Origin: Hydrogenothermaceae bacterium
GTDB lineage: Bacteria > Aquificota > Aquificia > Aquificales > Hydrogenothermaceae
NCBI GenBank assembly: GCA_026418455.1
Contig: JAOABH010000003.1
Span: 248,001 to 312,000, forward strand
Reading direction: 5' to 3'
Length of the DNA: 64,000 nucleotides
Shown here: positions 45,242 to 55,195 of the stretch, in pieces
How positions within the stretch are numbered: position 1 is the stretch's first letter
Layout of the letters: each line of letters starts with the position of its first letter
Notes under the pieces: model-generated
Told to the model about the DNA's origin: nothing
The model's input: the letters and a program-made list of their open reading frames with translations, nothing else
The model's database searches: none
Translations under genes and position numbers: made by a program

Positions 45242-48200
45242 TTATCTTCTTCTAAACTTATCAACAGATCTGTTGTAAGCTTTTATCATCTTCTTTTTCT
45301 TATCATTTATAAATCTCTGGAATTTATTCGGCTTTTTAAAGGTAGGATAAGGAGAAGGTTCTCTGTAAAAAAGTTTATAAACTGTAGGAAGGATAAGTAA
45401 AGTAAGCATTGTTGATGTGAATATTCCACCTATGACAACGGTTGCTATCGGTTTTTGTGTTTCCGATCCTACATCTGTTGTAAGGAGTATAGGAACTAAT
45501 CCTAAGGAGGCTGCTGTTGCAGTTATAAGTATAGGTCTAAGCCTTAATTTAGTTGCTATCTGAATTGCTTTATCTATCGGTTTACCTTCTTCTATCATCT
45601 GTCTTATGTATGATATAAGAACTACTCCATTGAGGGTGGCTATACCGAAAACGGCTATAAACCCTATTGCAGCGGGAACAGATAGGTTAAATCCGGAAAT
45701 GTATAGGGCGACTATACCTCCTATCGTAGCAAAAGGAACATTTAATAAAACTATAAGGCTGTCTCTTGCTGAGTTGTAGTTAATGTATAGTACAACGAAT
45801 ATTAGTAGTATAACGATGGGTATGATTATAGAGAGTTTCTTCATAGCTCTCTCTTGGTTTTCAAACTGTCCAGCAAACTTTATGTAATAACCTTCTGGTA
45901 GTTTTATCTCTCTGTTTATTTTTTCTCTTAACTCATTTATAAAGCTTCCAAGGTCTCTATCTTTTAAGTTAGACTGGATAAGGGCGTATCTCTGTCCGTT
46001 TTCATGTCTTATCTTAAAGAATCCCTCCGATATCTCTATGTCTGCTACCTGAGATAATGTTACGAGCTGGTTTTCTGAGTTAAATATTGGAAGATTAAAA
46101 AATCTCTCAAGATTGTTTATATCTTTATCAGGTATTTTCAATATTATTGGGTAAGTGATCAGACCCTCTTTTAATACATTTACCTCTACACCTGCAATAG
46201 CTTCTTCTATAATTTGAAGTAGGTCATCTATAGTTAATCCGTATCTTGCCAAGGTTTCCTTTTTAGGTAGTATCTTCATCTGTAGTTTTCCTTTTTGAAC
46301 TTCCATCTCAACGTCTATAGACCCAGGTGTTGATCTAACTATTTTTTCAATGTCCTCTCCGATTTTGTTTAAAGTTTCTAAATCGTCTCCGAAAACTTTT
46401 ATTGCAACGGTAGATTTTACTCCAGATAAAAGTTCATCTATCCTCATCTGTATAGGTTGTGTAAAACTAAATTTTGCTCCTGGCAATGTTTCCAACTTCT
46501 CTCTGATGGCATTTTCAAGTTCCTGTTTCGTTTTAAAAGTTTTCCAATCTTTGTAAGGTTTTAAAGTTATAAAAGTTTCCATATAGTTAAAATCTTCAGG
46601 ATCTGCCTTCTCAGATCTTCCTGCCAACGTGAAAGCATTCTCTACTTCCGGAAAACTCTTGGCTGTTCTCTCCACAAAAGATGCAACTGCTTTTGACTCT
46701 TCCATCGTTACATTTGGGTTTAAATAAGTTTTAACAAGTAATGTTCCTTCGTCAAGGGTAGGAGCAAACTCTGTCCCTATACGGCTTAACAGAAATATTG
46801 AAAATATAAAAGTTGCTGTTACAAATGCTAATATCAATTTTGGATATTTCAGGGTTTTGTTAAGAATCTTTTGATAAAACTGAGTTATCTTTATCATATA
46901 TCTTGGTTCTTCTTCCTTCCCTGCTTTCAAGAAGTAGTAAGCTAAAACGGGCATAAATACAAATGCAACAAAGAGAGATGAAAACAGAGCAAATATTATT
47001 GTTGTTGCAAGAGGCTTGTAGTATTTACCTTCTACAGACTCAAAACTATAGATAGGTATAAAAACTAAGGCTATTACAAATATTGCAAATAGAACTGGTC
47101 TTAGAACCTCTGACACAGATAAAGATAGTATCTCAAGTTTACCTTCCTTTTTCTTTATAAATTCTGGAGTGTGATGGAAATGTCTGTATATATTTTCTAT
47201 TACAACTACAGATGCATCTGCAAACAGACCCATACCTATTGCAAGCCCAGCAAAAGACATAAGGTTTCCAGATACTCCGACAGATTTCATAAATATAAAG
47301 GACATAAGTAATGTTATAGGTATTGAGAGAACAGCTATTAGAGCTGCTCTAAAGTTTCCTAAGTAGAATAACATGGCAAGTGTAACAAGTATTATACCCT
47401 CTAAAAGAGCCTTTTCTACAGTATGTATAGCTTTGTCTATTAAATATGACTGATCGTATATAACCTTCATATTTACATCATCAGGGAGAACTTTTTTTAC
47501 CTCATTTAATTTGTTAAACACATTCTTTATAACTTCTTTTGTGTTTGTGAACATTCTTTTTACTACGATATTTCCCTGAGACTCCACACCATTAAGTGAG
47601 AATATACCTCTTCTTCCGGGAACTTCACCTATCTCTACCTGAGCTATCTCTGAAAGCCTTATGAAAAAACCTTCCTTTGTTTTTATAGGTATATTTTTTA
47701 TATCATCTAATGATTTTAATGCTCCAATTCCTCTCAATACTATATCTTTATTGTTTATAGATGCATAACCACCTCCTACTACACCACCACCTTCTCTTAG
47801 CTGTGAAATAAGATCATTTAGAGATATATTGTAAGCTATCATTTTCTCATAATCAGGTCTTATTAAAAAAGCTTTGTCTGGACCCCACTCATTTATATCT
47901 TCTACACCATCTACAGATTTAAGTAAAGGTCTAACTTTCCATCTCTCTATACTCTTCAACTCTTCTAAGCTGTAATTTTTGCCTTCAAGAATGTAGAACA
48001 TAACGAAACTTAATCCTGATGCGTTAGGACCCATTACAGGTTTAAATTGTGGGTCTAATATTGATTGAGCTTCTGTCAACTTTTCCATTACCAGTTTTCG
48101 TGCAAAGTATATATCTGTTCCATCTTTAAAAAATACAGTTATCTGAGATAGTCCGGCAATGGAAACACTTCTAACTCCTGTAACATCTTTAATTCCGGAA

Positions 48201-48406
48201 ACTACAGACTCTATCTTCTTTGTTACAAGACTTTCTACTTCCTCTGCAGAGAGTCCAGGAGCTTCGGTGTATATGTTAACTTGTATAGGTGTCGGATCTG
48301 GAAATGTATCAACTGGAAGTGTTTTATAAGAAAAAAGTCCTGCTGCTACAGTAACAAAAAGTAGGAATATAACTATTATTCTGTTGGCTAATATAAACTT
48401 TATCAT
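45242..48406 (-). CDS. Heavy-metal RND efflux pump, second paralogue
   Basis: A 1,054-residue HME-RND pump, close paralogue of the gene at 2188 (same FPDPTPIQVNIYTEAPGLS and TM4 GLAIGMGLFADASVVVIEN segments). It differs by a basic cytoplasmic C-terminal tail of about 35 residues (PTFKKPNKFQRFINDKKKK). ATG 48406 overlaps the stop of the fusion-protein gene (ATGA) and has GGAGG 6 bases upstream. With its fusion protein and outer-membrane channel it makes a complete tripartite pump. The divergent copper receptor suggests copper (or silver) as substrate; this is inference from context. Confidence 0.93.
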   Translation of the reverse strand: MIKFILANRIIVIFLLFVTVAAGLFSYKTLPVDTFPDPTPIQVNIYTEAPGLSAEEVESLVTKKIESVVSGIKDVTGVRSVSIAGLSQITVFFKDGTDIYFARKLVMEKLTEAQSILDPQFKPVMGPNASGLSFVMFYILEGKNYSLEELKSIERWKVRPLLKSVDGVEDINEWGPDKAFLIRPDYEKMIAYNISLNDLISQLREGGGVVGGGYASINNKDIVLRGIGALKSLDDIKNIPIKTKEGFFIRLSEIAQVEIGEVPGRRGIFSLNGVESQGNIVVKRMFTNTKEVIKNVFNKLNEVKKVLPDDVNMKVIYDQSYLIDKAIHTVEKALLEGIILVTLAMLFYLGNFRAALIAVLSIPITLLMSFIFMKSVGVSGNLMSFAGLAIGMGLFADASVVVIENIYRHFHHTPEFIKKKEGKLEILSLSVSEVLRPVLFAIFVIALVFIPIYSFESVEGKYYKPLATTIIFALFSSLFVAFVFMPVLAYYFLKAGKEEEPRYMIKITQFYQKILNKTLKYPKLILAFVTATFIFSIFLLSRIGTEFAPTLDEGTLLVKTYLNPNVTMEESKAVASFVERTAKSFPEVENAFTLAGRSEKADPEDFNYMETFITLKPYKDWKTFKTKQELENAIREKLETLPGAKFSFTQPIQMRIDELLSGVKSTVAIKVFGDDLETLNKIGEDIEKIVRSTPGSIDVEMEVQKGKLQMKILPKKETLARYGLTIDDLLQIIEEAIAGVEVNVLKEGLITYPIILKIPDKDINNLERFFNLPIFNSENQLVTLSQVADIEISEGFFKIRHENGQRYALIQSNLKDRDLGSFINELREKINREIKLPEGYYIKFAGQFENQERAMKKLSIIIPIVILLIFVVLYINYNSARDSLIVLLNVPFATIGGIVALYISGFNLSVPAAIGFIAVFGIATLNGVVLISYIRQMIEEGKPIDKAIQIATKLRLRPILITATAASLGLVPILLTTDVGSETQKPIATVVIGGIFTSTMLTLLILPTVYKLFYREPSPYPTFKKPNKFQRFINDKKKKMIKAYNRSVDKFRRR

Positions 48407-49458
48407 CACTTTCCTCCGAAAAACTCTCTTTCAAGTAGGTTTAACCCAGATATTACTATACTGTCTCTCTCTTTTAGTCCTTCGGATACGATATAATTTT
48501 CATCAATTTTTTTTGTTATAGTTATCTGTCTTAAAGTATATTTATTACCCTCTTTTAAAACTACGAAGTTTTTTCCATCTTTTGAGATTACCGTACTTCT
48601 TGGAATTACTATCCCAAACTCCTGATCTGTTATAAACCTTACATTTACAAACATATTTGGTTTAAGTATGAAGTTCTGATTTTTTGCAACTATATGTATT
48701 TGGTTTCTCCTTGTTGCAGGATCTAACTGATAATCTACTAAGGATACTTCTCCGGTAACTTCATAATTTGTGGAAGTTTTTATAAATGCTTTTGATCCTA
48801 CTTTAATTGATTCTACTTTTTCCGGGGGAACCTGAGCTTTTACCAATACCGTAGATATATTTGAAATTTTCGCTATCTCTTTACCTATACCTACTGGTGA
48901 TCCAGCTAACACAAACACATCAAGGACGACACCACTTTCTTTTGCTCTTAATATGAGTTTGTTATCTTGTATATCTCCATAGGATTTCAATGTTTTTTCC
49001 AAAGCTCTCAGGTTGGCAACAGCATTTTCATACTCTATCTTTGATGAGTAATATTTTGAAAAAGGAATTATTTCCTCTTTATAGAGCATTTCATTTCTTT
49101 TAAGTATATTTTTAGTAGTTTCAACTTTTACCTTAGCTATCTCTATCTGTGATTTCAGTTGATTTATTTCGGGAGATAATATTGTGGCAACTATCTGACC
49201 TTTTTTTACGAAACTTCCTTTCTTTATGTAGAGTCTATCTAAAACACCATCTACTATTGAGGATATCACGTATGTATTTTTTGGATCCTCTGATACAATG
49301 GCTGGAAATTCTTCTACGTCCGAAATAACCTGTTTTTTAACAGTCAAAACTTTTATGTTAAAGTTTTTCTCAAACTCCGGATTTACTTTTATATACTCTT
49401 TACCAAAAGATATTCCAAAACTTATAAGTATAGATAAAGTAAATACTAAGTTTTTCAT
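48406..49458 (-). CDS. RND membrane fusion protein, second paralogue
   Basis: A 350-residue periplasmic adaptor. Signal peptide ends about FGK (residue 20), then barrel-sandwich halves (SSIVDGVLDRLYIKKGSFVKKG; RAKESGVVLDVFVLAGSPVG) around a coiled-coil hairpin, beta barrel and membrane-proximal domain (PRSTVISKDGKNFVVLKEGNKYTLR). Like its paralogue at 1140, it has no obvious metal-binding N-terminus. It overlaps the channel gene (ATGA) and the pump gene (4-base overlap at each side). Confidence 0.9.
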   Translation of the reverse strand: MKNLVFTLSILISFGISFGKEYIKVNPEFEKNFNIKVLTVKKQVISDVEEFPAIVSEDPKNTYVISSIVDGVLDRLYIKKGSFVKKGQIVATILSPEINQLKSQIEIAKVKVETTKNILKRNEMLYKEEIIPFSKYYSSKIEYENAVANLRALEKTLKSYGDIQDNKLILRAKESGVVLDVFVLAGSPVGIGKEIAKISNISTVLVKAQVPPEKVESIKVGSKAFIKTSTNYEVTGEVSLVDYQLDPATRRNQIHIVAKNQNFILKPNMFVNVRFITDQEFGIVIPRSTVISKDGKNFVVLKEGNKYTLRQITITKKIDENYIVSEGLKERDSIVISGLNLLEREFFGGK

Positions 49459-50624
49459 AAGTTACCTCCTATCCTTAGATATTCTGAGAAGTTTTTATGA
49501 AGCTGATTTAAAATCTCCGCTCTGTACCTTATAGTTTGAAAGTAATCATTTTTGATGTTAGTAAGTTCAAAAAGTTTTATTACTTTAAGTTTATAGCTTT
49601 TGTTTGCAAGTTGTAACTGTTGGTTAAGTGTTGGAATGATATTTTCCTCAATGTCTTTAAGTTGTTGTCTTAATATTTGGTCTGTTTTTGTCAGAGAATC
49701 TACCTTTATTTTTAGACTGTCAGAGGTATATTTTGATAGATTTTCAAAATAAGCTTTTTTATTTCTTGCAGATATTATCTCTCCGGAATATCTGTAAAAA
49801 ATAGGAAGTTGAACTGATAAGAAAAATCCTGCTTCATAATTATTTTTAAATGGTTCTCTCGTTATAAATCCAACAGAAAATTGAGGTTTTGCCAAAGATC
49901 TGTAGTAATTTTCCTGATTTTCTAAGGCAGATATATTCTCCCTATATATTTTAATCTGGGGAAGTTCAGAGATAGTTATCTGTTTAATATGTTCTATCTT
50001 TTGAAAGTCTCCACTAACATCTTTTACAAGATAACCTATGGTTGCAGACAGCTTTTCTAAACTCTGTTTGTAAAGTAGTTGCTGTTTTTCAAAATTAATT
50101 TTTGCAAGATTGTAATCTTTCTCTGATCTTAAAAAATCTACCTTACTTATCTCTCCAAGCTGATATGTCTTTTTAACGAAGTTGTATATCTCTTCCGAAA
50201 AAGTTAGCTCTTTTGCTGCTATATCTAAAAGTTCTTTTTGGTATAGAGCTTCGTAAAATTGGTAATAAATATCAGCTATAAACTCTCTTTTAAATAAATC
50301 AAAGCCATATTTTGCAGAGTTGTATATATTTATAGCCTCTTGGGTTTTATACCTTCTAAGTCCGTATAAGTAAAGTGGTTGAGTTAGATATAGTTCTGTC
50401 AATGTAGCAGATGAGTTGCTTTTATTTATAACTCTTCCAAATTCTGTATAAATTTCTGGATTGGCAAAAGCTTTTGCCTTTATTATCTCTCCTTCAAATG
50501 ATTTTACTTCGTACTCTTTACCTTTTATAATATCACTTTCATAAGCTTTCTGTAAAATCTCTTCAAATGTTTCAGCTTTTGATATAGATGATATTAACAA
50601 AATAGCATATAAAAACTTTTTCAT
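49455..50624 (-). CDS. TolC-family outer-membrane channel (CusC-like)
   Basis: A 389-residue TolC-type outer-membrane efflux protein. It has a signal peptide (MKKFLYAILLISSISKAE), two outer-membrane efflux repeats and long coiled-coil helices (LDIAAKELTFSEEIYNFVKKTYQLGEISKVDFLRSEKDY; LQLANKSYKLKVIKLFELTNIKNDYF). ATG 50624 is preferred: GGAGG lies 8 bases upstream, while the longer frame begins with a TTG inside that site. It is the first of the three tripartite pump genes; the pump at locus 1 has no such partner nearby. Confidence 0.9.
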   Translation of the reverse strand: MKKFLYAILLISSISKAETFEEILQKAYESDIIKGKEYEVKSFEGEIIKAKAFANPEIYTEFGRVINKSNSSATLTELYLTQPLYLYGLRRYKTQEAINIYNSAKYGFDLFKREFIADIYYQFYEALYQKELLDIAAKELTFSEEIYNFVKKTYQLGEISKVDFLRSEKDYNLAKINFEKQQLLYKQSLEKLSATIGYLVKDVSGDFQKIEHIKQITISELPQIKIYRENISALENQENYYRSLAKPQFSVGFITREPFKNNYEAGFFLSVQLPIFYRYSGEIISARNKKAYFENLSKYTSDSLKIKVDSLTKTDQILRQQLKDIEENIIPTLNQQLQLANKSYKLKVIKLFELTNIKNDYFQTIRYRAEILNQLHKNFSEYLRIGGNL

Positions 50625-50659
50625 AAAATAGACCTCCAATTTAGATTTTGAGAATTATT

Positions 50660-50959
50660 TTACAGAATTAAATTAATGGTTGAGGGGGGTTTAAGAATCT
50701 TTGATGGTAAGATAGACAGTTTTAAATTTAACTTTTCTGACCTGTTTTCTATTTTAATATCTTCTTTGCAAGTATGTTTTAATGGTAGGATAACTTCTGT
50801 ATCCTCTATTTCATACTGATCTTTAACAGTTTCTTCATAGATAATGTCTTGCCTGTCATAATGTTCATTGTAATAGTAGGAAAAATTCACTAAAACTAAT
50901 AAACTTATAAATAAAATCCGTAAAAACTTTCTGTAAATCATAGGTATATTATACATCAA
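50660..50959 (-). CDS. Small one-helix protein with C-terminal KPP motif, first gene of RND locus 2
   Basis: A 99-residue protein with an N-terminal hydrophobic helix (about residues 12-27), a polar, charged middle with one Cys, and the ending ILKPPSTINLIL. It mirrors the 103-residue protein that heads the first RND locus (788-1099, FKPPRISL). It is 36 bases upstream of the channel gene. Start is uncertain: the first ATG has no ribosome site, and a TATAAT on the minus strand (50953-50948) overlaps the first codons, so the real start may be the ATG at 50941 or the mRNA may be nearly leaderless. I do not recognise the family; CzcI-like accessory role is a guess. Confidence 0.6.
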   Translation of the reverse strand: MMYNIPMIYRKFLRILFISLLVLVNFSYYYNEHYDRQDIIYEETVKDQYEIEDTEVILPLKHTCKEDIKIENRSEKLNLKLSILPSKILKPPSTINLIL

Positions 50960-51078
50960 AACATCAAAAATATTTATTTAGTTTTATGATTTTCATCAAA
51001 TTGTTAAAAAGTGGTTTGATTTTAACATTAAAGTATAATATTATATTAACATAAAATTTAACAAACGGAGGTTGAACT

Positions 51079-53163
51079 ATGAAGAAACTTGCCAGCTTTA
51101 CGATTCTTACTACAATTGCTGTTAATTTTGCCAATGCTCAAGATGTTATCAGGGTTGAAAAGTTAACTGTTGAAGAGAAACAGAAAAAAGAAGAAGTTAC
51201 AAAAAAAGAGACAACCCAAGAAGATGTGAAAATCACAAGACAGATAGATTTAGGAGAGATACTATCAGGAATATATCCAGAGATAAACTTTATGAGAAAA
51301 GCCTCAACTGCAAACGATATAAATATCAGAGGATTTATGAGGGACAATATCAATGTCCTAATAGATGGTTCAAAAATATACGGTGCTTGTCCAAATAGGA
51401 TGGATCCGGCTTCTTTTCATGTTTCATCACCTCAGATAGAGAGTATACAGATAAAAGAGGGACCTTTTGATGTGGAAAATGCTGGCTCACTTGCTGCTGT
51501 TGTTAATGTTAAAACTAAGGACCCTAAGGAAGGAGTTGGGGGAGAAATTGGTGGTACCTACGGAAGTTTTGATTACAGAACCGGATATATTCAAGGTAAT
51601 GTAGGAAATAAGTTTGTTAAAGTTTTGGTTGGTGCCTCTAACCAATACTCAAAACCTTACGAAAGTGGTGAAGGTAAAAAGGTAACAGAGTATGTTGTTT
51701 ATTCCACTCCTATGGGATTAGGTAGATACAAACCTCAATATATCAACGATAAAGCCTTTAATATAGACAGAATTTGGTCTAAAGTTTTGATAACTCCAAA
51801 TAATAATACCGAGTTAAAACTTTCCTATGCTTTTGAAAATGCAAGAAATGTCCTATATCCAGCTTTAAAAATGGATGCTCTCTATGATAGAACAAACAGA
51901 TTTAATGCAGATTTTTCCTTAAAAGACATAGGATTAAAACTCTCTGCTTACTACAATGAAGTAAAACATGATATGAGAGACACATTCAGAACTACTTCTG
52001 GAAATTTACCTTACAGTATGAAAACTTACGCTGAATCAAAAATGTATGGTGTTAAACTTTCAAAAGATATAAATATAGCATCTGTAGATACTACTTTTGG
52101 AGTTGATTACTACTTGAGAAATTGGAAAGCTGATAACGTACAGATGGGAGGTATGAACAAAAACTTTGGAATGATTCCTGATGTTGATATAAAGAATGTG
52201 GGATTTTTTGTTAAAGGTGTAAAAGATATACAAAGATGGACTCTATCTGCTGGGTTAAGATTTGATTACACAGATTCAGAGGCAGATAAAAATGCAATAT
52301 CAGGGAAAAATGAAGATTTTATCACAAACCGATTGTTGACAAACTTTTCTAAAACAGACAGTTATCCTTCTGGATATCTCTTGGCTAAGTATAACATAGA
52401 TAAGAAGAACAATCTTTACATAGGTTTTGGACACACTGTAAGAGTTCCAGATCCAATAGAAAGATGGATTGTTTTATATAGCTCCTCTTTTCCATGGTAT
52501 GGTAATCCTAACTTAAAACCTACAAAAAATAATGAAGTTGATTTAGGTGGAGAGTTTTATCCATTTAATAATCTTGGAATAAGAGCTAACATCTTTTACA
52601 GTGATCTGACAGATTTTATCTATCTTAGACAGTATCCGGCAGGAGCAAATTGTATCGGCACGGGAAACACCACATGTACAACTTATCAAAATATAGATGC
52701 CCACATTTACGGAGCAGATTTAAATCTTTTCTATGGATTTAATGAAAAGATATCATTGGAAGGTGGAGTGGCTTATCAGAGAGGTAAAAAAGACAGTGGT
52801 CAGTATAAAGATAGTGACCTTGCGGAGATACCACCTCTAAAAACAAGATTGGCAGTTAGATACGATGATGGTAAATTTTACGGATTAGTTGAAGGTATAT
52901 ATCAGGCAAAACAGTCAAATGTTGACACAGACTTAAAAGAATTTGAAACACCTTCCTACTTTATAATGAATGTTAAAGCTGGATATACTTATGGAAACAA
53001 ACTTTTTGTAGGTGTTGGAGTAGACAACCTCTTTGACAGACTTTACTACAACTATCTTTCCTATGTAAGAGATCCGTTTAGAGGTATATCTGTTTCAGGA
53101 AATCCTGTAAAAATTCCTGAACCGGGAAGATTTATATACGCAAATGTATCTTACAGATTCTAA
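51079..53163 (+). CDS. TonB-dependent copper receptor (OprC/NosA type)
   Basis: A 694-residue TonB-dependent outer-membrane receptor: signal peptide of about 20 residues ending ANA, plug domain, then a 22-strand barrel ending in FIYANVSYRF. The plug has IYGACPNRMDPASFHV, the OprC/NosA hallmark. The known OprC copper site is CxxxM-HxM: here C104-P-N-R-M108 in the plug and H297-D-M299 in the barrel match it in both motif and spacing. So it should take up copper. Transcribed divergently from the RND locus across a 120-base AT-rich gap that carries CATCAAA repeats and a TATAAT at 51034-51039. Ribosome site CGGAGG. Confidence 0.88.
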   Translation: MKKLASFTILTTIAVNFANAQDVIRVEKLTVEEKQKKEEVTKKETTQEDVKITRQIDLGEILSGIYPEINFMRKASTANDINIRGFMRDNINVLIDGSKIYGACPNRMDPASFHVSSPQIESIQIKEGPFDVENAGSLAAVVNVKTKDPKEGVGGEIGGTYGSFDYRTGYIQGNVGNKFVKVLVGASNQYSKPYESGEGKKVTEYVVYSTPMGLGRYKPQYINDKAFNIDRIWSKVLITPNNNTELKLSYAFENARNVLYPALKMDALYDRTNRFNADFSLKDIGLKLSAYYNEVKHDMRDTFRTTSGNLPYSMKTYAESKMYGVKLSKDINIASVDTTFGVDYYLRNWKADNVQMGGMNKNFGMIPDVDIKNVGFFVKGVKDIQRWTLSAGLRFDYTDSEADKNAISGKNEDFITNRLLTNFSKTDSYPSGYLLAKYNIDKKNNLYIGFGHTVRVPDPIERWIVLYSSSFPWYGNPNLKPTKNNEVDLGGEFYPFNNLGIRANIFYSDLTDFIYLRQYPAGANCIGTGNTTCTTYQNIDAHIYGADLNLFYGFNEKISLEGGVAYQRGKKDSGQYKDSDLAEIPPLKTRLAVRYDDGKFYGLVEGIYQAKQSNVDTDLKEFETPSYFIMNVKAGYTYGNKLFVGVGVDNLFDRLYYNYLSYVRDPFRGISVSGNPVKIPEPGRFIYANVSYRF

Positions 53164-53201
53164 GTCCTGCTGCTGCGAAACCTCCTGTTGTTAATATTAT
53201 C

Positions 53202-53231
53202 TGCCGGGTTTATCCCGGCTTTTTCTTTTTT
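53202..53231 (+). terminator. Rho-independent terminator after the copper receptor
   Basis: GCCGGG (53203-53208), loop TTTAT, CCCGGC (53214-53219), then TTTTTCTTTTTTT: a classic intrinsic terminator 40 bases after the receptor stop. Confidence 0.9.
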
Positions 53232-53262
53232 TATTCCCATTTCAAAATCAAACGCTGTTTTA

Positions 53263-53291
53263 TTGACAAATTTATAATATTGTTTTATCCT
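53263..53291 (+). promoter_or_regulatory. Promoter for the mdh-fum-suc operon
   Basis: A perfect TTGACA (53263-53268) and TATCCT (53286-53291) with 17-base spacing, about 30 bases before the mdh ATG, which follows AGGAGG. It lies just after the terminator of the receptor gene. Confidence 0.75.
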
Positions 53292-53322
53292 AATATCTAC
53301 ATTTTACAGTCAGGAGGCTTCA

Positions 53323-54321
53323 ATGGGTGAGTATAAAAGACCAACTGTATCTATTATAGGGGCAGGGAATGTCGGAGAACACGTTGCAAATCTTATAGCA
53401 ATTAGGGAACTTGCAAATGTTAACCTTTTTGATTTAGCAAAGAAGACAGAAGATAAGATTTTTGAAGTTGTAAAAGGAAAAGCCCTTGATATAAAACAGA
53501 TGACTGCTGCCATTGGTGTTGATGTAGATGTAAAAGGTTATACCGTTACTGCTGATGGTCAAGGATACGAGCCTTTAAAAGATTCTGATATAGTGGTTAT
53601 AACTGCCGGATTTCCAAGAAGACCTGGTATGAGTAGAGATGATCTCTTATCTGCAAATGTTAATATTATAAGAACAGTTTCAGAAAGGATAGCACTCTAT
53701 GCTCCAAACGCTGTTGTAATTGTTGTATCAAATCCAGTAGATGTTTTGACATATGCTACACTTAAAATAACCGGATTTCCAAAAAATAAAGTTATGGGTA
53801 TGGCAGGAGTCCTTGATACTGCAAGATTTAAAACATTCATATCTCAAGAACTAAAAGTTTCTATATCAAATATAAACTGCTTTGTTATCGGTGGACATGG
53901 AGATGAGATGGTTCCTCTGTTATCTGTCTCAAATGTAGGTGGGACACCTTTAAGAGAGCTTTTTACAAAAGAGAAGTTAGAAGAGCTTGTAAAAAGAACT
54001 AAATTCGGTGGTGGAGAGATAGTTAATCTTATGGGAACTTCTGCATACCACGCTCCAGGTGCTTCTGTAGTTGAGATGGTTGAATCTATCCTCAAAGATA
54101 AGAAAAAAGTTATGCCCTGCTCTGTTTATTTAGAAGGAGAAGATGCAAGATTTTATGAAGCTTACGATGTGTGTGTAGGACTCCCTGTTAAAGTCGGAGC
54201 TCACGGATGGGAAGAGCTTATAAAGATAAAACTTTCAGAAGAAGAGAAGGCTATGTGGGAAAAGTCTGTTAAATCAGTTAAAGAAGGTATAGAGAGAATA
54301 AAAGAGTTAAAATTAATATAA
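53323..54321 (+). CDS. mdh: Malate dehydrogenase (LDH-like)
   Basis: A 332-residue NAD(P)-dependent malate dehydrogenase of the LDH/MDH superfamily; in the reductive TCA cycle it reduces oxaloacetate. Features: GAGNVGEHVANLI, FDLAKKTEDKI, TAGFPRRPGMSRDDLL (the Arg pair that gives malate specificity), VSNPVDVLTY, and the catalytic GGHGDEMVPLLS. The N-terminus is a little longer than in LDH-like MDHs. First gene of the operon that continues with fumarase and succinyl-CoA synthetase. Confidence 0.94.
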   Translation: MGEYKRPTVSIIGAGNVGEHVANLIAIRELANVNLFDLAKKTEDKIFEVVKGKALDIKQMTAAIGVDVDVKGYTVTADGQGYEPLKDSDIVVITAGFPRRPGMSRDDLLSANVNIIRTVSERIALYAPNAVVIVVSNPVDVLTYATLKITGFPKNKVMGMAGVLDTARFKTFISQELKVSISNINCFVIGGHGDEMVPLLSVSNVGGTPLRELFTKEKLEELVKRTKFGGGEIVNLMGTSAYHAPGASVVEMVESILKDKKKVMPCSVYLEGEDARFYEAYDVCVGLPVKVGAHGWEELIKIKLSEEEKAMWEKSVKSVKEGIERIKELKLI

Positions 54322-54340
54322 AAAATTTGGAGTGAGAAAG

Positions 54341-55186
54341 TTGAGAGAGATTCATTATAACGATATAGTAAAAGCAGTTAAAGAGATGGTTATGGACGCA
54401 GAGTATAAACTGCCTGAAGATTTTATCCAAGCCATTAAACTTTCTGTAAATAGAGAAGAATCTCCATTAGGAAGGGAGATACTCCAGGAGATTATTCAAA
54501 ATGCAGAAGTTGCCGAGAAAGAGCAAGTGGCTTACTGTCAAGACACTGGTTATCCGGTTTTCTTTGTAGAGGTTGGACAGGATGTTAGAGTAGTAGGTGG
54601 AAGTTTGAGAGATGCTATAAATGAAGGAGTCAGACAGGCAACAAAAGAAGGTCATCTGAGAGCTTCTCTTGCTTATGATCCTTTATTTGATAGAAAGAAT
54701 ACAGGAGATAACACTCCGGCTTTAATATATTTTGATATAGTTCCTGGAGATAAGATAAAGATAATGTTTGCTGCTAAAGGTGGCGGATCTGAAAATCAAT
54801 CAAAACAGGCTATGTTAAAACCTGCTGATGGAATTGAAGGAGTGAAGAAATTTATCTTACAATCAATAGCAAATGCTGGTCCAAATGCCTGTCCTCCTTT
54901 TACAGTAGGAGTTGGTATAGGTGGGACTTTTGATTACTCGGCTGTTTTAGCGAAAAAAGCCCTATTTAGACATATAGGAGAGAGACATCCAGATCCAAGA
55001 ATTGCAAAATTGGAAGAAGAACTTTTAGAACTTGCAAATCAGCTTGGAGTTGGACCTCTCGGTTTTGGTGGAACTACGACGGCTATAGATATAAAGATAG
55101 AGATAGCACCTTGCCATATAGCATCACTTCCAGTTGCAGTAAATATACAGTGTCATGCAGCAAGACATAAAGAGATAGAAATTTAG
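54341..55186 (+). CDS. Fumarate hydratase class I, alpha subunit
   Basis: A 281-residue alpha subunit of the two-component, [4Fe-4S] class I fumarase; it interconverts malate and fumarate. The cluster-binding cysteines are in AYCQDTGYPVFF, NACPPFTVGVG and ITAPCHIASLPV-type context (APCHIASLPVAVNIQC). I start it at TTG 54341, 8 bases after GGAG; a GTG 9 bases earlier is too close to that site. It begins 19 bases after mdh and ends 9 bases before the beta subunit. Confidence 0.92.
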   Translation: MREIHYNDIVKAVKEMVMDAEYKLPEDFIQAIKLSVNREESPLGREILQEIIQNAEVAEKEQVAYCQDTGYPVFFVEVGQDVRVVGGSLRDAINEGVRQATKEGHLRASLAYDPLFDRKNTGDNTPALIYFDIVPGDKIKIMFAAKGGGSENQSKQAMLKPADGIEGVKKFILQSIANAGPNACPPFTVGVGIGGTFDYSAVLAKKALFRHIGERHPDPRIAKLEEELLELANQLGVGPLGFGGTTTAIDIKIEIAPCHIASLPVAVNIQCHAARHKEIEI

Positions 55187-55195
55187 GAGTAGGCT

